Shown: positions 37,747 through 45,405 of the stretch, one piece after another
Layout of the letters: the number at the start of each line of letters is the position of its first letter
Position numbering within the stretch: the stretch's first letter is position 1
DNA from: Streptococcus oralis
GTDB taxonomy: Bacteria; Bacillota; Bacilli; Lactobacillales; Streptococcaceae
Direction of reading: 5' to 3'
NCBI RefSeq assembly: GCF_019929345.1
Contig: NZ_JAHZPJ010000006.1
Location: 1 to 64,000 of the forward strand
DNA length: 64,000 bases
Position numbers and translations under genes: made by a program
The notes under the pieces: model-generated
The model's database searches: none
Told to the model about the DNA's origin: nothing
What the model saw: only the letters and a program-made list of their open reading frames with translations

Positions 37747-39057
37747 ATGGAAAAGCGACAAGATCGACGGCCTCATGGTCCTATTTTTGGATTGTTGAAG
37801 AGTAGTATTGGTTTCTTTAGGAATTATAAATCTTGGACAAATGCCCAGTTTATTACGGTATTGCTACTTGCAGTTGCCTTATCCATGGGGGGGAATTTAT
37901 TAGTTCGAGCAGTACAAGGTAGCAAGGGGACAAGTTCTAACAGTCAGACTACGACATCTAGTCAATCCAAGGAAAATGAATCTGGTGAAACGACGGCGCG
38001 TATCATGGCAAATGGTGACCTCCTCTACCATATCCCTATCTACCGAACAGCTCTAAAAGAAGATGGGACCTATGATTTCCATGAAAATTTTGAGTATGTA
38101 AAACCCTGGCTCAAACAAGCGGACTTGGTGATTGGTGACTTTGAAGGAACGGTGAATAAAGACCATTACTTGGCAGGTTATCCTCTCTTTAATGCACCAG
38201 GAGAAGTCATGGATGCGATCAAGGATGCAGGCTATCAAGTTCTAGACTTGGCTCACAATCACATCCTAGATTCTCAGATAGAGGGAGTGGTTTCGACGGC
38301 TCAAGCTATTGAAAAGGCTGGAATGACACCAATCGGAGTTTATACAAAGGAACCACGTGACAAGTCTCCCCTTGTTATTAAGGAAGTCAATGGTATCAAG
38401 GTAGCTCTCTTGGCCTATTCCTACGGTTTTAATGGCATTGAGCAGTATATCTCTCAAGAGGACTATAATCGCTATCTTTCTGATATGAATGAAGACAAGA
38501 TGAAGGCGGAAATCGAGCGTGCAGAGAAGGACGCAGATATTACTGTCATCATGCCTCAGATGGGAATCGAGTACCAGCTAGAACCAACGGAAGAACAGAA
38601 AACACTGTACCATAAGATGATTGACTGGGGAGCTGATATTATCTTTGGAGGGCATCCTCACGTCGTTGAACCTGCTGAAACAGTTGAAAAAGATGGTGAC
38701 AAAAAACTGATCATCTATTCCATGGGGAATTTCCTCTCAAATCAACGTATTGAAACCATGCAAGACGAGGAAAATGCCAAGTGGACGGAGCGCGGTGTTC
38801 TCATGGATGTGACCATTAAGAAAAAAGATGGTAAGACAAGGATTGAAACTGCCAAAGCGCATCCGACTTGGGTCAATCGAACACCCAAAGGAACATACTC
38901 TCCAGAAGGCTATCCGCTTTTCCTCTATCAGACCTATATCCTAGAGGACTTCATCGAGGGAGGCAGTCACCGTGACAAGTTGGACGAAGCGACCAAGGAA
39001 CGAATTGACACAGCCTATAAAGAAATGAATGAACATGTAGGATTGAAGTGGGACTAG
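37747..39057 (+). CDS. CapA family (PgsA-like) metallophosphatase-fold protein
   Basis: 436 residues. Cytosolic basic N-terminus (1-35), one membrane helix (about 40-65, FITVLLLAVALSMGGNLLV), a Ser/Thr-rich linker, then an extracellular CapA domain. Conserved blocks: IMANGDLLYH, LVIGDFEGTV, VLDLAHNHILD and IIFGGHPHVVEPAE, a calcineurin-like metal-site pattern. CapA/PgsA takes part in poly-gamma-glutamate export, but no capB/capC genes are near, so the role here is unknown. Start 37747 follows AAGGGGGAT; TGGTATAAT upstream (37702-37710) is the promoter. Confidence 0.88.
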   Translation: MEKRQDRRPHGPIFGLLKSSIGFFRNYKSWTNAQFITVLLLAVALSMGGNLLVRAVQGSKGTSSNSQTTTSSQSKENESGETTARIMANGDLLYHIPIYRTALKEDGTYDFHENFEYVKPWLKQADLVIGDFEGTVNKDHYLAGYPLFNAPGEVMDAIKDAGYQVLDLAHNHILDSQIEGVVSTAQAIEKAGMTPIGVYTKEPRDKSPLVIKEVNGIKVALLAYSYGFNGIEQYISQEDYNRYLSDMNEDKMKAEIERAEKDADITVIMPQMGIEYQLEPTEEQKTLYHKMIDWGADIIFGGHPHVVEPAETVEKDGDKKLIIYSMGNFLSNQRIETMQDEENAKWTERGVLMDVTIKKKDGKTRIETAKAHPTWVNRTPKGTYSPEGYPLFLYQTYILEDFIEGGSHRDKLDEATKERIDTAYKEMNEHVGLKWD

Positions 39058-39078
39058 CTTGAATCCAGAGGAAGTAAA

Positions 39079-39906
39079 ATGACGATTAAGATTATTGCGA
39101 CAGATATGGATGGAACTTTGCTGGATCCGAGAGGCCAGCTGGATCTGCCCCGCTTGGAAAAGATTTTAGATCAGCTGGATCAAAGGGATATCCGTTTTGT
39201 CATTGCGACGGGGAATGAAATCCATCGTATGAGAGAACTATTGGGACACTTGGCTGAACGCGTAGTCCTAGTAGTTGCCAATGGGGCGCGAATTTTTGAA
39301 AACAATAAATTGATTCAAGCGCAGACCTGGGATGATGCCATGGTTGACAAGGCTTTAGTTCATTTTAAGGGGAGAGAGTGCCGAGATCAGTTCGTCGTAA
39401 CTGGTATGAAGGGTGGTTTTGTCAAGAAAGGAACTGTTTTTACAGAACTTGATAAATTTATGACTCCAGAGATGATTGAAAGACTCTATCAACGAATGAA
39501 TTTTGTGGAAGACTTGCAATCGGACCTCTTTGGTGGAGTGCTAAAGATGAGCATGGTCGTCGGTGAAGAGCGATCCAGTTCTGTTTTGAAGGAAATCAAT
39601 GACCTTTTTGATGGCCGTGTAAGAGCTGTTTCTAGCGGTTATGGTTGTATCGATATCCTACAGGCTGGTGTTCACAAGGCTTGGGGATTGGAAGAATTAC
39701 TCAAGCACTGGAATTTGCAATCGGAACAAATCATGGCTTTTGGTGATAGTGAAAACGATGTCGAAATGCTAGAACTGGCTGGGATTGCCTATGCTATGGA
39801 AAATGCAGATGATGAAGCCAAGGCAGTTGCGACTGCCCTAGCACCAGCCAACAGCCAGGCGGGCGTTTATCAGGTCCTAGAAAATTGGTTAGAGAAAGAG
39901 GGATAA
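39079..39906 (+). CDS. Cof-type HAD-superfamily phosphatase
   Basis: 275 residues. Motif I TDMDGTLLD, motif II FVIATGNE, Lys motif near HKAWGLEELL, motif IV MAFGDSENDVEML. YidA/Cof-like sugar phosphatase; the substrate is unknown. AGGAAGTAAA precedes the ATG. It is followed by the SGNH hydrolase after one base, so the two are co-translated. Confidence 0.9.
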   Translation: MTIKIIATDMDGTLLDPRGQLDLPRLEKILDQLDQRDIRFVIATGNEIHRMRELLGHLAERVVLVVANGARIFENNKLIQAQTWDDAMVDKALVHFKGRECRDQFVVTGMKGGFVKKGTVFTELDKFMTPEMIERLYQRMNFVEDLQSDLFGGVLKMSMVVGEERSSSVLKEINDLFDGRVRAVSSGYGCIDILQAGVHKAWGLEELLKHWNLQSEQIMAFGDSENDVEMLELAGIAYAMENADDEAKAVATALAPANSQAGVYQVLENWLEKEG

Positions 39907-39907
39907 G

Positions 39908-40543
39908 GTGGCAGTACAGTTATTAGAAAATTGGCTCCTAAAGGAGCAGGAAAAGATTCAAACCAAGTATCGTGAATTGAATCAAGTTTCTGTTCTAGAG
40001 CCAGATATCATCTTTATCGGAGATTCGATAGTGGAATATTACCCTCTGCAAGAGTTGTTTGGGACTGCAAAGACGATTGTCAATCGAGGCATCCGAGGTT
40101 ACCAGACGGGACTTTTGCTAGAGAATCTTGATGCCCATCTTTATGGTGATGCTGTGGATCAAATTGTTCTCTTAATTGGGACAAATGATATCGGAAAAGA
40201 TGTTCCTATGAATGAATCCTTGGATAATCTTGAGCGTGTGGTTCAATCGATTAACCGAGATTATCCGCTGTCACAAATAAAGCTCCTTTCCATTTTGCCA
40301 GTCAATGAGGGAGAGAAATACAAGCAGACTGTTTATATCCGAACCAATGAAAAGATTAGAGAATGGAATCAAGCCTATGAGGCTCTAGCATCCGCCTATA
40401 TGCAGGTAGATTTTATACCGATTTATGATAGTTTGACAGATTCAGAAGGGCAACTTCAATCAGCCTATACAACGGATGGGCTTCATCTAAGTGTGGCAGG
40501 CTATCAAGCCTTATCAAAAGCCTTAAAAGGATATCTTTTCTAA
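39908..40543 (+). CDS. SGNH/GDSL hydrolase (PAF acetylhydrolase-like)
   Basis: 211 residues, GTG start at 39908 right after the HAD stop. SGNH blocks: IIFIGDSIVEYY (catalytic Ser), NRGIRGYQT (Gly), LLIGTNDIG (Asn) and DGLHLSVAGY (Asp-His). No signal peptide, so it acts in the cytosol. Relatives are called platelet-activating-factor acetylhydrolase subunits by homology; an acyl- or acetyl-ester substrate is likely but unidentified. Confidence 0.88.
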   Translation: MAVQLLENWLLKEQEKIQTKYRELNQVSVLEPDIIFIGDSIVEYYPLQELFGTAKTIVNRGIRGYQTGLLLENLDAHLYGDAVDQIVLLIGTNDIGKDVPMNESLDNLERVVQSINRDYPLSQIKLLSILPVNEGEKYKQTVYIRTNEKIREWNQAYEALASAYMQVDFIPIYDSLTDSEGQLQSAYTTDGLHLSVAGYQALSKALKGYLF

Positions 40544-40558
40544 AGAATCGGCTTAATT

Positions 40559-40587
40559 TTGCATTTTTGATTTAGATGAGGTATAAT
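40559..40587 (+). promoter_or_regulatory. ssrA promoter
   Basis: -35 TTGCAT (40559-40564), 17-base spacer, TATAAT (40582-40587). The mature 5' end at 40604 is 17 bases further. Confidence 0.75.
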
Positions 40588-40603
40588 GGTTTTATTGTCT
40601 TTT

Positions 40604-40948
40604 GGGGTCGTTACGGATTCGACAGGCATTATGAGGCATATTTTGCAACCCGTGTGGCGACGTAAACGCTCAGTTAAATATAACTGCAAAAAATAACACA
40701 TCTTACGCTCTAGCTGCCTAAAAACCAGCAGGCGTGACCTGATTTGGATTGCTCGTGTTCAATGACAGGTCTTATCATTAGCGAGATACGATCAAGCCTT
40801 GTCTAGTGGTTTGATAAGAGATTAATAGACTCGCAGTTCCTAGGCTTGAGTTATGTGTCGAGGGACTGTTAAAACAATACATAACCTATGGTTGTAGACA
40901 AATATGTTGGCAGGTGTTTGGACGTGGGTTCGACTCCCACCGGCTCCA
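40604..40948 (+). ncRNA. ssrA: Transfer-messenger RNA (tmRNA)
   Basis: 345 nt. The 5' end GGGGTCG (40604-40610) pairs with CGGCTCC (40941-40947), A being the discriminator, as a tRNA-like acceptor stem; GTGGGTTCGACTCCCAC is the T-arm. The tag frame runs from GCA 40686 to TAA 40719-40721 and reads AKNNTSYALAA, the streptococcal tag as I know it. CCA is not encoded. It rescues ribosomes stalled on broken mRNAs, with SmpB. Confidence 0.98.
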
Positions 40949-40969
40949 TTATTCTTTCACCAACCTTGG

Positions 40970-40997
40970 AAAAACGTTGTTAAATCAACGTTTTTTA
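40970..40997 (+). terminator. ssrA terminator
   Basis: AAAACGTTG / CAACGTTTT around TTAAAT, followed by TTATTTTT. Confidence 0.85.
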
Positions 40998-41096
40998 TTT
41001 TTGTCTTTGGTATTCCTGCGGAAAAAGGAGTCATAAAAGGAGTCCTTTTTGCAGTTGGTAAAAATCTTCTGAACACTGTTTTTAAAAAAGGAATAC

Positions 41097-41125
41097 AAAA
41101 AAGGATACAACAGATGTCGTATCCT
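41097..41125 (-). terminator. tRNA-Ser terminator
   Basis: On the minus strand AGGATAC / GTATCCT hairpin followed by TTTTTT, about 25 bases past the tRNA 3' end. Confidence 0.8.
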
Positions 41126-41147
41126 AGAAATCGTTTTGGTTTTTCTA

Positions 41148-41235
41148 CGGAAGACATGGGATTCGAACCCACGCACGCTGTTACACGCCTACCGCGTTTC
41201 CAACACGGCCTCTTAAGCCTCTTGAGTAATCTTCC
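41148..41235 (-). tRNA. tRNA-Ser (anticodon GGA)
   Basis: 88 nt on the minus strand. Acceptor GGAAGAT/GTCTTCC, T-arm GTGGGTTCGAATCCCAT, long variable arm (GTAGGCGTGTAACAGCGTGC region) typical of class II tRNA. Anticodon GGA is at 41201-41199 in loop TTGGAAA, reading TCC/TCT. Discriminator base G. CCA not encoded. Confidence 0.95.
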
Positions 41236-41336
41236 AATACTTACTCAAATAGTCTACCATAAAGCCACTTATCTTGCAATAAAAATTTTGGAAATAAGAA
41301 AAATGATAGATTTTGAAAGAAAATGATAAAAAATGC

Positions 41337-41384
41337 TTGACTTTGGTAGAGAATGTGCTAGAATGAATAGTGTAAACGATAACA
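41337..41384 (+). promoter_or_regulatory. fru operon promoter with cre site
   Basis: -35 TTGACT (41337-41342), 16-base spacer, -10 TAGAAT (41359-41364) with extended TGC. Just downstream, GTGTAAACGATAACA (41370-41384) matches the CcpA cre consensus at 14 of 15 positions, placed at about the transcription start. Confidence 0.8.
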
Positions 41385-41396
41385 GGAGGTGGTTTG

Positions 41397-42137
41397 GTGT
41401 TAAAAACTGAGCGGAAGCAACTGATTTTAGAGGAGTTAAATCAACATCATGTAGTTTCCTTAGAAAAATTGGTTAGTCTATTAGAAACATCAGAATCAAC
41501 GGTACGAAGAGATTTGGATGAGTTGGAGGCGGAAAACAAGCTTCGCCGTGTGCATGGAGGAGCAGAATTGCCACACTCCTTGCAGGAAGAAGAAACTATC
41601 CAAGAAAAATCTGTCAAAAACCTTCAAGAGAAGAAGCTACTGGCTCAAAAAGCAGCCTCTCTTATCAAGGAACAAGATGTTATCTTTATTGATGCTGGAA
41701 CGACAACTGCTTTTTTAATCAAGGAATTGGTTAATAAGAATATCACAGTTGTGACCAACTCCATTCACCATGCGGTTCAGTTGGTTGAAAAACAGATTCC
41801 AACTGTCATGGTTGGAGGGAGTGTCAAGATGGCAACAGATGCATGTATCGGTGGTGTTGCTCTTAACCAAATTAATCAATTGCACTTTGACCGTGCCTTT
41901 ATCGGGATGAATGGTGTGGACGATGGTTATTATACGACTCCTGATATGGAGGAGGGAGCCGTTAAACGTGCTATTTTGGAGAATGCCAAACAAACCTATG
42001 TCTTGGTTGATTCGTCAAAGATTGGTCAAACTTGCTTTGCCAAGGTAGCACCGCTTAAACGCGCTATTGTCATCACAAGTCAAGGGCATGAGCTCTTGCA
42101 GGCAATTAAGAAGAAAACGGAGGTAATAGAAGTATGA
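41397..42137 (+). CDS. fruR: DeoR-family transcriptional regulator of the fructose operon
   Basis: 246 residues from GTG 41397, chosen because AGGAGGTGG (41384-41392) sits 5 bases upstream. N-terminal DeoR helix-turn-helix (ERKQLILEELNQHHVVSLEKLVSLL, SESTVRRDLDELE) and a C-terminal DeoRC sugar-phosphate sensor domain (VIFIDAGTTTAFLIKEL, RAFIGMNGVD). First gene of the operon, overlapping fruK by 4 bases. By analogy it senses fructose 1-phosphate and represses the operon. Confidence 0.9.
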   Translation: MLKTERKQLILEELNQHHVVSLEKLVSLLETSESTVRRDLDELEAENKLRRVHGGAELPHSLQEEETIQEKSVKNLQEKKLLAQKAASLIKEQDVIFIDAGTTTAFLIKELVNKNITVVTNSIHHAVQLVEKQIPTVMVGGSVKMATDACIGGVALNQINQLHFDRAFIGMNGVDDGYYTTPDMEEGAVKRAILENAKQTYVLVDSSKIGQTCFAKVAPLKRAIVITSQGHELLQAIKKKTEVIEV

Positions 42138-43045
42138 TTTATACAGTCACACTCAATCCATCTATTGACTATATCGTGCGCTTGGACCAAGTTCAAGTCG
42201 GTAGTGTCAATCGTATGGACAGTGATGATAAGTTTGCTGGAGGGAAAGGAATCAATGTCAGTCGAGTTTTGAAACGCTTGGGTATTCCAAATACAGCGAC
42301 TGGATTTATCGGAGGTTTTACTGGTAAATTTATCACAGATACTTTGGCAGAAGAGGAAATCGAAACGCGTTTTGTCCAAGTAGCAGAAGATACTCGCATC
42401 AATGTCAAGATTAAAGCAGACCAAGAAACAGAAATCAATGGAACGGGTCCAAATGTGGAACCGGCTCAGTTAGAAGAATTGAAAGCTATCTTATCTAGTT
42501 TAACAGCAGAAGATACAGTGGTGTTTGCAGGTTCAAGTGCTAAGAACCTAGGTAATGTTATCTATAAGGATTTGATTGCCTTGACGCGCCAGACTGGTGC
42601 GCAAGTGGTTTGTGATTTTGAAGGAAAGACCTTGATTGATAGTTTGGACTATCAGCCACTTTTGGTCAAACCAAACAATCACGAGCTTGGAGCTATCTTT
42701 GGAGTGAAACTCGAAAGTTTAGATGAAATCGAGAACTATGCTCGTCAGTTACTAGCTAAAGGTGCCCAAAACGTCATTATCTCCATGGCTGGTGACGGTG
42801 CACTTCTTGTCACATCTGAGGGAGCTTACTTCGCCAAACCTATCAAGGGAACAGTCAAAAATTCAGTGGGAGCTGGCGACTCAATGGTTGCTGGATTTAC
42901 AGGTGAATTTGTCAAATCCAAAGATGCAGTAGAAGCCTTCAAATGGGGAGTAGCTTGTGGAACAGCAACTACCTTCTCGGATGACTTGGCAACAGCGGAA
43001 TTTATTAAAGAAACATATGAAAAAGTTGAGGTAGAAAAACGATGA
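42134..43045 (+). CDS. fruK: 1-phosphofructokinase
   Basis: 303 residues, PfkB ribokinase-like fold. TLNPSIDYIVRLD start, AGGKGINVSRVLKRLG (sugar phosphate site), KPNNHELGAIFG and the catalytic GAGDSMVAGF. It phosphorylates fructose 1-phosphate, the product of the FruA PTS, to fructose 1,6-bisphosphate. Overlaps fruR and fruA by 4 bases each (ATGA). Confidence 0.95.
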   Translation: MIYTVTLNPSIDYIVRLDQVQVGSVNRMDSDDKFAGGKGINVSRVLKRLGIPNTATGFIGGFTGKFITDTLAEEEIETRFVQVAEDTRINVKIKADQETEINGTGPNVEPAQLEELKAILSSLTAEDTVVFAGSSAKNLGNVIYKDLIALTRQTGAQVVCDFEGKTLIDSLDYQPLLVKPNNHELGAIFGVKLESLDEIENYARQLLAKGAQNVIISMAGDGALLVTSEGAYFAKPIKGTVKNSVGAGDSMVAGFTGEFVKSKDAVEAFKWGVACGTATTFSDDLATAEFIKETYEKVEVEKR

Positions 43046-44994
43046 AAATTCAAGACCTATTGAGAAAAGATGTCATGTTGCTGGATTTGCAGGCGACTGA
43101 AAAAACAGCAGCTATCGAAGAAATGATTCATAACTTGGTAGATCACGGTTATGTGACGGATTTTGAAACCTTTAAAGAAGGAATCCTAGCGCGTGAAGCT
43201 CTAACTTCCACTGGTTTGGGTGACGGAATTGCTATGCCCCACAGTAAAAACTCTGCTGTCAAAGAAGCAACGGTTCTCTTTGCTAAGTCAAACAAGGGGG
43301 TTGACTACGAAAGCTTGGATGGGCAACCAACAGACCTCTTCTTCATGATTGCTGCTCCAGAAGGTGCAAATGATACTCACTTGGCTGCCTTGGCAGAATT
43401 ATCTCAATACTTGATGAAAGACGGTTTTGCAGACAAACTTCGTCAAGTAACATCAGCAGATCAAGTTATTGAACTCTTTGACCAAGCTTCAGAAAAAGCT
43501 GAGGAACCTGTTCAAGCACCTGCCAATGACTCTGGCGACTTTATCGTAGCTGTTACAGCTTGTACGACAGGTATTGCCCACACTTACATGGCCCAAGAAG
43601 CCCTTCAAAAAGTAGCTGCTGAAATGGGTGTTGGGATCAAGGTCGAAACCAACGGTGCCAGCGGTGTTGGGAACCAATTGACTGCAGAGGACATTCGCAA
43701 GGCTAAAGCTGTTATCATCGCAGCAGATAAGGCTGTTGAGATGGATCGTTTCGATGGCAAACCATTGGTTAACCGTCCAGTTGCAGACGGTATCCGTAAG
43801 ACTGAAGAATTGATCAACTTGGCTCTTTCAGGAGATGCTGAAGTTTATCGTGCTGCTAATGGAGCAAAAGCTGCAACAGCATCTAATGAAAAACAAAGTA
43901 TCGGTGGTGCTTTCTACAAACACTTGATGAGTGGTGTATCTCAAATGTTGCCATTCGTTATCGGTGGTGGTATCATGATTGCCCTTGCCTTCTTAATCGA
44001 CGGAGCTTTTGGTGTGCCACAAGATAGTCTTGGCAATCTCGGATCCTACCATGAACTAGCTTCAATGTTCATGAAAATTGGTGGAGCAGCCTTTGGCTTG
44101 ATGCTTCCAGTCTTTGCAGGATATGTTGCCTACTCTATCGCTGAAAAACCAGGTTTGGTAGCTGGTTTCGTGGCTGGTGCTATTGCCAAAGAAGGTTTTG
44201 CCTTTGGTAAAATTCCTTATGCCGCAGGTGGTGAAGCAACTTCAACTCTTGCAGGTGTCTCATCTGGTTTCCTAGGTGCCCTTGTTGGTGGATTTATCGC
44301 AGGTGCCTTGGTTCTTGCTATCAAGAAATACGTAAAAGTTCCTCGTTCACTTGAAGGTGCTAAATCTATCCTTATCCTACCGCTTTTCGGAACAATCTTG
44401 ACAGGATTTGTTATGTTGGCTGTCAACATTCCAATGGCAGCAATCAACACTGCTATGAATGATTTCCTAGGCGGTCTTGGAGGAGGTTCAGCTGTTCTTC
44501 TTGGTATCGTTCTTGGAGGCATGATGGCTGTTGACATGGGTGGACCAGTCAACAAAGCTGCTTATGTCTTTGGTACAGGTACGCTTGCAGCGACTGTTTC
44601 TTCAGGTGGTTCTGTAGCTATGGCAGCAGTTATGGCTGGAGGAATGGTTCCACCACTTGCTATCTTTGTCGCAACCCTTCTTTTCAAAGATAAATTTACC
44701 AAAGAAGAACGCAACTCTGGTTTAACAAACATCATCATGGGCTTGTCATTCATCACTGAAGGAGCGATCCCATTTGGTGCAGCAGACCCAGCTCGTGCGA
44801 TTCCAAGCTTTATCCTTGGTTCAGCAGTAGCAGGGGGACTCGTTGGTCTTGCAGGTATCAAACTCATGGCACCACACGGAGGAATCTTCGTCATCGCCCT
44901 TACTTCAAATGCCCTTCTTTACCTAGTCTTTGTTTTGATTGGTGCAATCGTAAGTGGTGTGGTTTATGGTTACCTACGCAAACCACAAGCATAA
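43042..44994 (+). CDS. fruA: PTS fructose transporter subunit IIABC
   Basis: 650 residues with all three PTS domains. EIIA-Fru (1-150) has the phospho-His in AMPHSKNSAV; EIIB-Fru (about 170-265) has the phospho-Cys in VTACTTGIAHTYMAQEAL; EIIC (about 290-645) has eight or more membrane helices with GGIMIALAFLIDGAFG and FITEGAIPFGAADPARAIP. It imports fructose as fructose 1-phosphate for FruK. A terminator (45014-45051) follows. Confidence 0.95.
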   Translation: MKIQDLLRKDVMLLDLQATEKTAAIEEMIHNLVDHGYVTDFETFKEGILAREALTSTGLGDGIAMPHSKNSAVKEATVLFAKSNKGVDYESLDGQPTDLFFMIAAPEGANDTHLAALAELSQYLMKDGFADKLRQVTSADQVIELFDQASEKAEEPVQAPANDSGDFIVAVTACTTGIAHTYMAQEALQKVAAEMGVGIKVETNGASGVGNQLTAEDIRKAKAVIIAADKAVEMDRFDGKPLVNRPVADGIRKTEELINLALSGDAEVYRAANGAKAATASNEKQSIGGAFYKHLMSGVSQMLPFVIGGGIMIALAFLIDGAFGVPQDSLGNLGSYHELASMFMKIGGAAFGLMLPVFAGYVAYSIAEKPGLVAGFVAGAIAKEGFAFGKIPYAAGGEATSTLAGVSSGFLGALVGGFIAGALVLAIKKYVKVPRSLEGAKSILILPLFGTILTGFVMLAVNIPMAAINTAMNDFLGGLGGGSAVLLGIVLGGMMAVDMGGPVNKAAYVFGTGTLAATVSSGGSVAMAAVMAGGMVPPLAIFVATLLFKDKFTKEERNSGLTNIIMGLSFITEGAIPFGAADPARAIPSFILGSAVAGGLVGLAGIKLMAPHGGIFVIALTSNALLYLVFVLIGAIVSGVVYGYLRKPQA

Positions 44995-45013
44995 AAAAGA
45001 ATTCATATACCAA

Positions 45014-45051
45014 AATGACTAAACACGAAAGTGGGTAGTCATTTTTTTGAT
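45014..45051 (+). terminator. fruA terminator (left copy of a duplicated sequence)
   Basis: ATGACTA / TAGTCAT with an inner CAC-GAAA-GTG and seven T. A near-identical copy lies at 49369-49404 on the other side of the YobI-like gene. Confidence 0.85.
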
Positions 45052-45175
45052 AATGGAGTTAGGGAGAATGGGCTTTGAAGTGATATAGAAGTAGAGTGTA
45101 GAGATTTTCACTCTTCATTTAAACGATAGAATGCAAAAGTTTGTATAAATACCATGGAGGTGAAAAGTGTCTTGA

Positions 45176-45292
45176 ATGATTCTAGAAAAGAAACTAGAGA
45201 ATGAAAAGTTCCGTAGTCAAAATATTCTAAATGAAGAGTTACAAGCGACCCATGTCAGCATGGTGGAGGAGATTTTTCCCGATTCTAAATGA
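45176..45292 (+). CDS. Possible small protein or gene remnant (38 aa)
   Basis: Frame from ATG 45176 to TGA 45290-45292, reading MILEKKLENEKFRSQNILNE and ending VSMVEEIFPDSK. It is strongly helical and charged. No clear ribosome site: GGAGGTGAAAAG at 45156-45167 is 9 bases upstream and could serve. I do not recognise the family; it may be the tail of a larger lost gene. Confidence 0.3.
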   Translation: MILEKKLENEKFRSQNILNEELQATHVSMVEEIFPDSK

Positions 45293-45361
45293 ACCAATTT
45301 TATAGCTGATTTAGGTAGGAGACGAGAAGTAACTAAAAGCTTTATATCTCAATAAATAATT

Positions 45362-45369
45362 GATATAAT
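45362..45369 (+). promoter_or_regulatory. Extended -10 promoter of the YobI-like gene
   Basis: TGATATAAT with the hexamer at 45364-45369. The leader contains AGGGGGAGAG (45388-45397), a strong ribosome site 8 bases before ATG 45406. Confidence 0.7.
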
Positions 45370-45405
45370 AATAGTTAAAGAATTACTAGGGGGAGAGAAA
45401 AGTTA

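Larger units (their letters stand above)
45052..45405. other. Intergenic segment at the left of the NTPase island
   Basis: 354 bases. It holds a 38-codon frame at 45176-45292 (see separate entry), a repeated theme of TTCTAAATGA(A) (near 45227 and 45283), and the NTPase promoter near 45364. I recognise nothing else. The composition suggests decayed coding sequence. Confidence 0.5.

Noticed and set aside
40904..41326. 140-codon plus-strand open frame after tmRNA
   Set aside because: It begins inside the tmRNA, crosses its terminator and runs antisense through tRNA-Ser; no ribosome site.
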